A stretch of 11,091 nt of DNA. Source: an uncultured Bacilli bacterium. GTDB lineage: Bacteria; Bacillota_I; Bacilli_A; RF39; UBA660. Below the pieces are notes generated by a model. It was not told where the DNA came from. It saw only the letters and a program-made list of their open reading frames with translations, and did not search any database. Made by a program: the position numbers and the translations under genes. Below are positions 5,811 through 11,091 of this stretch, piece after piece. How positions within the stretch are numbered: position 1 is the first letter of the stretch; each line of letters opens with the position of its first letter. The stretch spans positions 1 through 11,091 of the forward strand of contig CAKOJC010000037.1 of the NCBI GenBank assembly GCA_934088535.1. Reading direction: 5' to 3'.

Positions 5811-6716
5811 CTCTATAGTAAGTTTGTACTTTTTAGATAAAGTTTCTATATTTTTTGAAGTTTTATCTATTAGTACATTCTTATTTTTTGATTTAATTGT
5901 TTTTAATAAATTAAGTTCTTCTGTATCTTTTATTTTATAACTATCTAAATTTTTAGTATAAATAATTACTTTGTTATTTTCTTTGTATGCAAATATAATA
6001 TTATCAAATTTTATTATTTCTAGAGCTAGTTTATTTATAACTATATATTTTTCTGTTATGTATAAATTTTTATATTTTTTTGATTTAGATAGTTCTTTAT
6101 CGAGTTTAGCTATTTCTGATTTACTAAGTGTTTTTAATAATTTATAATTCTTACTATTGTTTTTTATAAATATTATAGATATTATTATTCCAACTAAAAC
6201 TAATGATAAAGATATTCCTACTACTATGTTACTCTTCTTAGTAAGAGAGTCATCAGTTGTTTTTTGATCTAAATACATATATCCAAATTTTTCTATATAT
6301 TCTTCCTTAGTAATAGTTTCATCTTTATTTAGTTTATTATACATAGCTACAAATTCTTCAATAGTAGATTCATCTATTTTTTGAGATTTTCCATATAAAT
6401 CAGGTTTTTTGTCTTTATTTATTTCTTTTCTTATTTTTTTAACTTCATTAACTGATATTTTAGCCACATAAAATGTGTCATTATTAATAACTAAGTAGTA
6501 GTTATCTTTAAGTAAAAGAATATTTTTTATTCTTGTGATTCTTGCCTTTTCATTTTCTTTTGTTTGATCTAATGTTATGCAGTTTAGTTCTAACTCAGTA
6601 TCCAATAGTTTTTTAGAATATATTTGAAAGGAAACGCAAATTATTAAAGTTAATACTATAAACACAGTTGAAATTGGTAATAATTTTACATTTTTATTAA
6701 ATAGTTTTTCAAACAT
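5808..6716 (-). CDS. Hypothetical two-pass membrane protein
   Basis: A 302-residue protein not recognised with confidence. Membrane helix 1 spans about residues 11-32 and helix 2 about 163-185. Between them is a Lys/Asp/Glu-rich domain of about 130 residues, probably outside, with a basic segment near 93-104. After helix 2 comes a Lys-rich helical stretch (190-218) and then alternating short hydrophobic strands (218-265), which could be a small PH-like or similar beta domain in the cytoplasm. Some Bacillota proteins with this two-helix plan carry only DUF names. I chose ATG 6716-6714 because AGGAAG (6729-6724) lies 7 nt upstream; the in-frame ATG at 6737 has no ribosome binding site and overlaps the predicted -10. 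It is a single-gene unit. Confidence 0.8.
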   Translation of the reverse strand: MFEKLFNKNVKLLPISTVFIVLTLIICVSFQIYSKKLLDTELELNCITLDQTKENEKARITRIKNILLLKDNYYLVINNDTFYVAKISVNEVKKIRKEINKDKKPDLYGKSQKIDESTIEEFVAMYNKLNKDETITKEEYIEKFGYMYLDQKTTDDSLTKKSNIVVGISLSLVLVGIIISIIFIKNNSKNYKLLKTLSKSEIAKLDKELSKSKKYKNLYITEKYIVINKLALEIIKFDNIIFAYKENNKVIIYTKNLDSYKIKDTEELNLLKTIKSKNKNVLIDKTSKNIETLSKKYKLTIE

Positions 6717-6735
6717 GATATCACTTCCTATGAAC

Positions 6736-6741
6736 ATTATA
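6736..6741 (-). promoter_or_regulatory. -10 element of the two-pass membrane protein gene
   Basis: A perfect TATAAT on the minus strand, 19 nt before the chosen ATG. The -35 region falls in the T-tract of the folA terminator and has no good match. The predicted leader is about 13 nt, starting at the ribosome binding site itself. Confidence 0.45.
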
Positions 6742-6756
6742 ATATATTTTTGTGTT

Positions 6757-6782
6757 AAAAAAAAGAAGAATTACTTCTTCTT
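6757..6782 (-). terminator. Terminator of the tmk-thyA-folA operon
   Basis: The minus strand forms AAGAAGAA / TTCTTCTT (8 bp) closed by a GTAA tetraloop of the GNRA type, followed by an uninterrupted T-run. It overlaps the folA stop codon. Confidence 0.85.
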
Positions 6783-7250
6783 ATATAGTACATGTTTGTA
6801 TGAAATATTATTATCTTCGTTTTCTTTTAGTATTGTTCTTTCCCACTCTTCTTTATTAAACTCTGGGAAGTATGCGTCTGCATTTTTACACTCAGCATCT
6901 ATTTCTGTTAAATACATTTTATCTACTAAATCTATGAATTCATTATATATTGATGCACCACCTATTACAAAAAATTCTTCATTTTTATTTTTTAAATTAT
7001 TTAATAGTTCTTTTAATGATTTGTAGTGTTCTATTTCTCGTGCAAATTCATCGCTACTTGATAAAACTATGTGATGGCGATTTGGAAGTAGTTTTGGAAG
7101 TGACTCTAATGTTTTTCTTCCCATTATTATTGAGTGTCCTGTTGTTGTTTCCTTAAAAAATTTTAAATCTCCAGGTAAATGCCATATTAAATTATTATCT
7201 TTTCCTAATTCTCTATTTTTCCCTATGGCGGCTATTATTGTATAACTCAT
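6771..7250 (-). CDS. folA: Dihydrofolate reductase
   Basis: Dihydrofolate reductase reduces dihydrofolate to tetrahydrofolate with NADPH, in the cytoplasm. The 159-residue length is normal. The N-terminal strand SYTIIAAIGKNRELGKDNN leads into the substrate loop WHLPGDLKFFKETT, where Asp28 is the conserved acidic residue. The NADPH site shows IIMGRKTLES (41-50) and VIGGASIY (95-102). The gene is last in the operon with tmk and thyA and lies 7 nt after thyA; its AGGTGAT site (7259-7253) overlaps the thyA stop codon, so translation is probably coupled. Pairing with thyA makes sense because ThyA releases dihydrofolate. A terminator follows at once. Confidence 0.96.
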   Translation of the reverse strand: MSYTIIAAIGKNRELGKDNNLIWHLPGDLKFFKETTTGHSIIMGRKTLESLPKLLPNRHHIVLSSSDEFAREIEHYKSLKELLNNLKNKNEEFFVIGGASIYNEFIDLVDKMYLTEIDAECKNADAYFPEFNKEEWERTILKENEDNNISYKHVLYKKK

Positions 7251-7257
7251 ATATCAC

Positions 7258-8160
7258 CTATTGCGCGATTGGAAAAGATATTTTTCCATGATGTTTGTAA
7301 TCTATAACTTTTATATCTTTTAAGTCACTACTGTTATCAAAATCGTAGAAGTCTTTTATTTCAGGATTTAACCATAATTTTGGTGCTGGTAAGTCTTCTA
7401 ATTCTTTTCCTCTTCTTATTTGTTCTTTTATACCATCAACTTGATTTACATAGATGTGTGCATCTTTAATACTCCAGTAAAGTTTACCTGGTTTTAATCC
7501 TGTTACGTGAGCAATCATATAAAGTAATACTGAATATTGTGTTACATTAAATGGAAGACCTAGTGGCACATCACAACTTCTTTGATGAACGTATGCATTT
7601 AGGTGTCCATCAGTTACATCCCATTCTGAAGACCATACACATGATGGAAGAACTGCTGTGTCTAAGTGTTTATTTTGCCATAAATTTATTATCATTCTTC
7701 TATCAGTTGGATTAGTTTTAATAGTCTTTATAAGTTTATTTACTTGATCATATTCTCTTACTATCCATCCGTATGCTGTTCCAATAGTATGAGCCCACTC
7801 TTTCCCAAAATCTTTTACTATTTCTTTTTTAACAAGTTTTCCATTTTCATCTGGTACCATTTGTGTTGCTTTCCATAGTCCATTTTCATCAATTTCCCAT
7901 TCATCCCAAATATGAACATTTCTTTCTTGAAGCCATCTTACATCATTACTTTGTACTTGGAAAATCCATAACATTTCTAAAATGGCTTGTCTATAAAATA
8001 ATTGTTTAGTTGTAAGAAACGGAAATTCTTTTTCAAGATTAAATTCAAAACTATATGCTGGTATTTTAATTGTATTTATTCCAGTTCTATTTTCTACTTC
8101 TTTTCCTTCCTTTAATATTTTTTTACATAGTTTAAGATATTCTTTATCCCAACGTCCCAT
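7258..8160 (-). CDS. thyA: Thymidylate synthase (ThyA), variant active-site motif
   Basis: ThyA methylates dUMP to dTMP using methylene-tetrahydrofolate and yields dihydrofolate. The 300-residue protein has the expected landmarks: Arg25 in the N-terminal phosphate loop, Trp85 region NVHIWDEW, the Arg154-Arg155 pair, catalytic Cys174, QRSCDVPLGLPFN (193-205) with Asp197 and Asn205, and an H-Y dUMP site in DAHIYVNQ (233-240). The catalytic segment reads LPSCVWSSEWDV where most ThyA proteins have LPPCH followed by a Q-F pair, so the residue after the cysteine is Val, not His. An intact fold and all other core residues suggest it is active. GAGGT (8169-8165) lies 4 nt before the ATG. tmk ends 20 nt upstream and folA starts 7 nt downstream. 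Confidence 0.95.
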   Translation of the reverse strand: MGRWDKEYLKLCKKILKEGKEVENRTGINTIKIPAYSFEFNLEKEFPFLTTKQLFYRQAILEMLWIFQVQSNDVRWLQERNVHIWDEWEIDENGLWKATQMVPDENGKLVKKEIVKDFGKEWAHTIGTAYGWIVREYDQVNKLIKTIKTNPTDRRMIINLWQNKHLDTAVLPSCVWSSEWDVTDGHLNAYVHQRSCDVPLGLPFNVTQYSVLLYMIAHVTGLKPGKLYWSIKDAHIYVNQVDGIKEQIRRGKELEDLPAPKLWLNPEIKDFYDFDNSSDLKDIKVIDYKHHGKISFPIAQ

Positions 8161-8180
8161 AATTACCTCACTTCCTTATA

Positions 8181-8915
8181 TTAAAATCTTGTCATTCTTT
8201 TTATTTTTCCAGGTTTTCCTTCTAGTTTACTATTTAGAGTGGCAATGATTTCTTCACTTATTTCATCAATAGATTTAATGTCTTCAATACTCTCAAATTT
8301 ATCTGTTTTTAGACAATCTATATGTGTCCATCCATAACGAGTGCTTATATCTAAATATGTTTGTTCTGCTTTTTTTAAATGTTCTTCACTATTTTCATTT
8401 CCATCTCCTGCAGCTCTTCCTTTTCTAAGCTCCTTGGCTGCTTCAAATGGCATATATAAGAATACTACAACATCTGGTCTTGGAAGTTCACATAAATCAA
8501 ATTCTAATTTTTCGATAAATCTTAATATTTGATTTTCTTCTTTTTTAGTTTTTGCTTTTCCAGCTTGATGTCCCATATTAGATGTAGTATATCTATCTAA
8601 AATTACAATATCATTTTGATAAAGTTCTTCTTCAATAAACTTTAAAAAATTATAACGTCTATCTGCTGCATAATAAAGACTACTAACAAGTGGATCTACA
8701 GCAGCTGATGTTTCTGGAAAAACAGATTCGCCTAACTCTGGTTTTCCTAAGTATGATGCACCTACGATTTTACCAGTTGGAGTATTATATTGGGGAAATG
8801 AATATTTTTTAACTTTTAAACCTTTAGATAAATAATATTCTTCTATCTTTTTACTTTGTGTTTCTTTTCCTGAACCATCTGTTCCTTCAATTACTATTAT
8901 TTTTGCTCTTTGCAT
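8181..8915 (-). CDS. tmk: Thymidylate kinase-like protein
   Basis: A dTMP kinase-family protein of 244 residues, expected to phosphorylate dTMP to dTDP with ATP in the cytoplasm. Visible parts: strand 1 KIIVIEGTDGSGKETQ with the P-loop at 11-19, a long substrate segment SFPQYNTPTGKIVG (39-52), AADRRYNFLK (83-92), the DRY motif (107-109) followed by TTSNMGHQAGKA, and a basic LID region KELRKGRAAGDGNE (161-174). The P-loop has Glu18 where Ser or Thr follows the lysine in most kinases. The protein is longer than typical Tmk (about 210). ATG 8915-8913 was chosen because GGAGG (8924-8920) stands 4 nt upstream; an in-frame ATG at 8939 lies inside the terminator-like hairpin and has no site. It leads the operon with thyA and folA. 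Confidence 0.9.
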   Translation of the reverse strand: MQRAKIIVIEGTDGSGKETQSKKIEEYYLSKGLKVKKYSFPQYNTPTGKIVGASYLGKPELGESVFPETSAAVDPLVSSLYYAADRRYNFLKFIEEELYQNDIVILDRYTTSNMGHQAGKAKTKKEENQILRFIEKLEFDLCELPRPDVVVFLYMPFEAAKELRKGRAAGDGNENSEEHLKKAEQTYLDISTRYGWTHIDCLKTDKFESIEDIKSIDEISEEIIATLNSKLEGKPGKIKRMTRF

Positions 8916-8927
8916 ATTTCCTCCATT

Positions 8928-8956
8928 AAAAAATAACATAGTAATATTCTATGTTA
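8928..8956 (-). terminator. Attenuator-like terminator directly before tmk
   Basis: The minus strand forms TAACATAG / CTATGTTA (8 bp, 7-nt loop) followed by six T (8933-8928), and the tmk GGAGG begins 4 nt later. There is no space for a promoter between it and tmk, so transcripts reaching tmk must pass this hairpin. The stem has only two G-C pairs, so it may be partial. Its loop (AAUAUUA) can pair with GUAAUAUU in the leader near 8991-8984. Confidence 0.6.
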
Positions 8957-8964
8957 AAAATGTA

Positions 8965-8982
8965 TTAATTTATCATTAACAC
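8965..8982 (-). CDS. Possible leader peptide ORF (GTG start) before the tmk attenuator
   Basis: GTG 8982-8980 opens five codons (M/V-L-M-I-N) ending in TAA at 8967-8965. GAGGT (8994-8990) lies 7 nt upstream. The stop codon is 8 nt from the 5' arm of the terminator-like hairpin, so a ribosome finishing here would cover that arm. Tiny ORFs arise easily in AT-rich DNA, so only the spacing supports this. Confidence 0.4.
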   Translation of the reverse strand: MLMIN

Positions 8983-9001
8983 TAATATTACCTCTATATT
9001 T

Positions 9002-9010
9002 AATATAGCA
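9002..9010 (-). promoter_or_regulatory. Possible extended -10 promoter of the tmk operon
   Basis: The minus strand reads TGCTATATT, an extended -10. No good -35 is seen 17-18 bp upstream. The predicted start near 8995 gives a leader of about 80 nt that begins at the ribosome binding site of the leader ORF. Confidence 0.4.
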
Positions 9011-9060
9011 CATTAAATAATTTTTTTGTATATAAAGAAGTAATAAGTGTAAATGTTTTT

Positions 9061-9441
9061 TTATTGTTTTAATTGTTTTATATAATTTGGAGTATTAGCT
9101 GACATTGCATATACTACACTTTCTAAATAGTTTTTAAAAGCAATAGCTAGTTCACCTATCATGTTTGCTTTTTCTAGTGGAACGTCTTTAAATAAATCTT
9201 TTGTTTTATCATCAATTATATCATTATTTGCATTTATAAAATCATCAAGTACATATCCGGCATTATATCCATCTTTGCCTTTTTTAATTTTTATAATCAT
9301 TTTAAAACAGTCTATAGTTGTATGATTTAAATTATCTTTTACGAATGAATTAAATATACTAATGAAATTTTCATTTAATTCAAATTTTCCAAATAGCACA
9401 CTTAAGTCGTAAAAGAATATTCTTAAATATTTATCTTTCAT
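9061..9441 (-). CDS. Hypothetical protein, small and helical
   Basis: A 126-residue protein I do not recognise. It has no signal peptide or membrane helix, so it is probably cytoplasmic. It looks mainly helical, with hydrophobic/charged alternation at FGKFELNENFISIFNSFV (17-34) and a C-terminal helix around IGELAIAFKNYLESVVYAM (95-113). AGAGGT (9452-9447) lies 5 nt before the ATG. It has a near-consensus promoter that shares its -35 hexamer with the divergent rnhC promoter. No strong terminator follows the stop codon, so its transcript may run into the tmk leader and end at the hairpin at 8928-8956. Nothing here gives its function. Confidence 0.75.
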   Translation of the reverse strand: MKDKYLRIFFYDLSVLFGKFELNENFISIFNSFVKDNLNHTTIDCFKMIIKIKKGKDGYNAGYVLDDFINANNDIIDDKTKDLFKDVPLEKANMIGELAIAFKNYLESVVYAMSANTPNYIKQLKQ

Positions 9442-9461
9442 AAAATACCTCTTAGTTTTTT

Positions 9462-9490
9462 ATTATATATTTTTTATTTTGAGATTTCAA
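9462..9490 (-). promoter_or_regulatory. Sigma-A promoter of the small helical protein gene
   Basis: The minus strand carries TTGAAA (9490-9485), 17 bp, and TATAAT (9467-9462), the closest match to consensus in the window. The -35 hexamer is the same DNA as the predicted rnhC -35 on the other strand. Confidence 0.75.
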
Positions 9491-9513
9491 GAATTATTAA
9501 AATATGTTAAAAT
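9485..9513 (+). promoter_or_regulatory. Promoter of rnhC
   Basis: TTTCAA (9485-9490), 17 bp, then TAAAAT (9508-9513) preceded by TG one base upstream (TGTTAAAAT). The predicted start near 9520 gives a leader of about 12 nt, GGATGTGATTAT, that contains a weak ribosome binding site. Confidence 0.55.
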
Positions 9514-9520
9514 ATTCTTG
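9488..9520. repeat. Inverted repeat CAAGAAT-N19-ATTCTTG in the divergent promoter region
   Basis: Perfect 7-bp arms at 9488-9494 and 9514-9520 flank the rnhC -10 element and overlap the shared -35. The arm centres are 26 bp apart, about two and a half helical turns. It could be an operator, or a chance repeat. Confidence 0.4.
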
Positions 9521-9531
9521 GATGTGATTAT

Positions 9532-10470
9532 ATGGCAGAACAAAAAACTATTGTATTTAAAGTTAGTGATAATATCAAAGAAAAAATGATTGATTATTAT
9601 GAATTACTACAAAGAGATAAGAAACCACCATATTCAGTATTTCAAGCTGAGGAAGGTGGAACTATTATAACTTTATATGAAAGTGGTAAAGTTATGTTCC
9701 AAGGTATTAGTGCTGATATTGATGCTAACATGTGGAAAGATTTAGAAAGGCATTTTAATGATAGAGATGTAGATAGTGAAATTAAAACTAAAGACGATAA
9801 AGAGAATGATAAAACATACTATTATTATGATGCTATTGGCAGTGATGAAGTTGGTACTGGTGACTATTTTGGTCCTATTATTGTAACTGCTACGTTAGTC
9901 AATAAATCAACTAGAAAGTTACTTGAAGATTTAAAGATTATGGACTCTAAAAAAATGACTGATGAAAAGATTCGTAGATGTGCCCCTATTCTTATGGATA
10001 AAATACCTTATGTTACATTTACATTATCAAATATTAAGTATAACGAACTTTCTAATAAAGGGTTTAATATGAATAAAATTAAGGCAATTCTTCATAATAG
10101 AGTTTTATATGAGCTTTCTAATAAAGGAATACCATATCATAAAATTATAGTTGATCAATTTACTACTCCTAGAAGTTATTTTAGTTATTTAAAGCAAGAA
10201 AATATTACTGATAAAGTTACTAAGATAACATTCTTAACTAAAGGTGAAAGTAAACATCTAAGTGTAGCTGCTGCGAGTGTTATAAGTAGATATTTATTTT
10301 TAGTAGAAATGGATAAGTTATCAGAAAAGTATGGTGTTACTATATTAAAAGGTGCTAGTGATAAAGTAGATGAACTAGGTAAAAAGATTGTTTCTAAATA
10401 TGGAAAGCTTGAACTAGAAAAGATAGCTAAACTTAATTTTAGAAATACAGAAAAGATTCTAAATAATTAG
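9532..10470 (+). CDS. rnhC: Ribonuclease HIII
   Basis: RNase HIII cuts the RNA strand of RNA-DNA hybrids, removing primers and R-loops; it is typical of Bacillota, where it can stand beside or replace RNase HI. The 312-residue length is normal. Residues 1-80 form the N-terminal substrate-binding domain (TBP-like in the family). The catalytic domain opens with AIGSDEVGTGDYFGPI (101-116), giving Asp105 and Glu106. DSKKM (138-142) follows, then the acidic residue Asp208 in VDQF. The segment TKGESKHLSVAAASVISR (236-253) is the family's late motif, with Glu239 a likely fourth metal ligand. The GTGDYFGPI form separates HIII from HII. The start ATG is preceded by a predicted 12-nt leader with only a partial Shine-Dalgarno match. 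The end overlaps the converging M23 gene. Confidence 0.95.
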   Translation: MAEQKTIVFKVSDNIKEKMIDYYELLQRDKKPPYSVFQAEEGGTIITLYESGKVMFQGISADIDANMWKDLERHFNDRDVDSEIKTKDDKENDKTYYYYDAIGSDEVGTGDYFGPIIVTATLVNKSTRKLLEDLKIMDSKKMTDEKIRRCAPILMDKIPYVTFTLSNIKYNELSNKGFNMNKIKAILHNRVLYELSNKGIPYHKIIVDQFTTPRSYFSYLKQENITDKVTKITFLTKGESKHLSVAAASVISRYLFLVEMDKLSEKYGVTILKGASDKVDELGKKIVSKYGKLELEKIAKLNFRNTEKILNN

Positions 10471-10479
10471 AATCTTTTC
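10450..10479. terminator. Bidirectional terminator inside the rnhC / M23 overlap
   Basis: A perfect 13-bp stem GAAAAGATTCTAA / TTAGAATCTTTTC (10450-10462 and 10467-10479) with a 4-nt loop ATAA. Both stop codons (rnhC 10468-10470, M23 gene 10461-10459) lie within it, and each strand ends in a T-rich tract. Confidence 0.85.
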
Positions 10480-11034
10480 ATTTTCTATGAGTTTTATTTT
10501 ATAAATACCTGTTTTAGGACAAGTATATTCAAATTTTACTTTTAATTCTTCTTTTGTTTCTTCTTTAATTTCATCTTTTAATATTTTATATTCTTTAGAT
10601 GTTGCTTCATTTAATATGTTAGTATTTTCTAAGTATGTGTATTTTAGTGGGTCTACTTTTTCATTATTTATCTTAACTTCATAGTGACAGTGTGTACCTT
10701 TTGAGTAACCTGTGTTTCCCATTACGCCTAGTACATCACCTTTATGCACTTTATCACCTTTTTTGACTCTAATAGTGTTATATTTTAAGTGAGCGACTAC
10801 TGTTTCAATATTATTACCGTGATCTATTATTACATAGTTACCATAAGTTTTACTTGTTTTATCAGTTTTATTATAGTTCTTTAATACTTTTATTACTGTT
10901 CCATCTGCTGGAGCAAGGATGTTATGGTTAGGTCCTCCATATTTAGAGTTCCATGCCATATCTATTCCTTTATGACTACTTGAATAACCTCTTGTGAAAC
11001 TTACATACTTACAAGGAAAATATAGTTTTATCAT
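10459..11034 (-). CDS. M23 family metallopeptidase (LytM-like), no signal peptide
   Basis: A 191-residue protein whose first 130 residues are an M23 zinc peptidase domain, a family that cuts peptide cross-links of peptidoglycan. The zinc ligands are visible: His21 and Asp25 in SHKGIDMAW, and His117 in GTHCHYEV (113-120), with His82 in VVAHLKY as the catalytic histidine. GVMGNTGYSKGTHCHYE is the typical late motif. The C-terminus (about 140-191) is a charged Lys/Glu helix followed by a short beta segment. No signal peptide or anchor is present, so the substrate would have to be reached another way, or the protein works inside the cell. The ATG overlaps the stop codon of the upstream gene (ATGA), which supports this start and explains the poor ribosome binding site. 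The 3' end overlaps rnhC by 12 bp. Confidence 0.9.
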   Translation of the reverse strand: MIKLYFPCKYVSFTRGYSSSHKGIDMAWNSKYGGPNHNILAPADGTVIKVLKNYNKTDKTSKTYGNYVIIDHGNNIETVVAHLKYNTIRVKKGDKVHKGDVLGVMGNTGYSKGTHCHYEVKINNEKVDPLKYTYLENTNILNEATSKEYKILKDEIKEETKEELKVKFEYTCPKTGIYKIKLIENEKILII

Positions 11035-11091
11035 AAGTCTTTTCTTTCTATTTCTTTTACTTCGTTTATTTTATTAAATGATTTAAATAGT
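11031..11091 (-). CDS. C-terminal fragment of an upstream gene coupled to the M23 gene
   Basis: An open frame enters from the right edge and ends at TGA 11033-11031, giving the last 19 residues LFKSFNKINEVKEIERKDL. Its stop codon overlaps the M23 start codon as ATGA, a standard sign of translational coupling. The fragment is too short to identify. It holds the only TGA stop in the window. Confidence 0.6.
   Translation of the reverse strand, partial: LFKSFNKINEVKEIERKDL

Noticed and set aside
6717..6737. Upstream in-frame ATG for the two-pass membrane protein
   Set aside because: It overlaps the predicted -10 element and lacks a ribosome binding site; the ATG at 6716 has AGGAAG 7 nt before it.
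8916..8939. Upstream in-frame ATG for tmk (MLFFNGGN extension)
   Set aside because: The ATG lies in the 3' arm of a terminator-like hairpin with no ribosome binding site, and the extension contains the GGAGG site of the true start.
1..11091. TGA read as tryptophan (Mollicutes code 4), suggested by the low GC and the absence of TGA stops in complete genes
   Set aside because: All checked tryptophans are TGG, no gene needs TGA read-through, and the fragment at the right edge ends in TGA in a typical ATGA overlap. The evidence is thin but favours the standard code.

Overview
The window is very AT-rich and reads like a chromosome segment of a low-GC Bacillota, most likely class Bacilli. Support for this comes from strong AGGAGG-type ribosome binding sites, an rplS-lepB pair, RNase HIII, a small YjcZ-like Gly/Tyr membrane protein, an ABC-F ATPase and a SEDS cell-wall polymerase. 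Complete genes end in TAA or TAG and tryptophan is TGG. The only TGA stop seen is that of a gene fragment at the right edge, so the standard code is likely but not proven. The exact order (an RF39-like uncultured gut lineage is one option) is inference. There are no rRNA or tRNA genes, CRISPR arrays or insertion sequences.

Left part (1-3539, all minus strand). A 281-residue fragment runs off the left edge; it has a weak ADP-ribosyltransferase-like motif layout. Upstream of it come lepB (signal peptidase I), rplS (ribosomal protein L19, with a good sigma-A promoter and a possible L19 leader), and an ABC-F ATPase. The ABC-F leader carries a five-codon upstream ORF and a three-copy repeat that can fold into two mutually exclusive hairpins, one of which hides the ribosome binding site.

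Middle (3537-6782). A minus-strand pair encodes an FtsW-type SEDS protein and a membrane-anchored protein with a charged linker and a beta-rich domain. A divergent plus-strand gene encodes a 67-residue YjcZ-like protein. A two-pass membrane protein of unknown function follows on the minus strand, separated from yjcZ by a bidirectional terminator.

Right part (6763-11091). A tight minus-strand operon tmk-thyA-folA covers dUMP to dTMP to dTDP and recycles the dihydrofolate made by ThyA. It is preceded by a terminator-like hairpin that sits directly before the tmk ribosome binding site, with a GTG-started five-codon ORF before it, so attenuation is plausible. Upstream are a small helical unknown protein (minus) and rnhC (RNase HIII, plus), whose predicted promoters share one -35 hexamer. 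rnhC converges on an M23 peptidase gene; the two coding regions overlap, and both stop codons lie inside a 13-bp terminator hairpin. The M23 gene is coupled by an ATGA overlap to a gene that continues past the right edge.

Most genes are ordinary housekeeping. The main points of interest are the two leader regions (ABC-F and tmk), the divergent shared promoter, the partial ART-like protein, and several active-site variants in ThyA, Tmk and the ABC-F protein.
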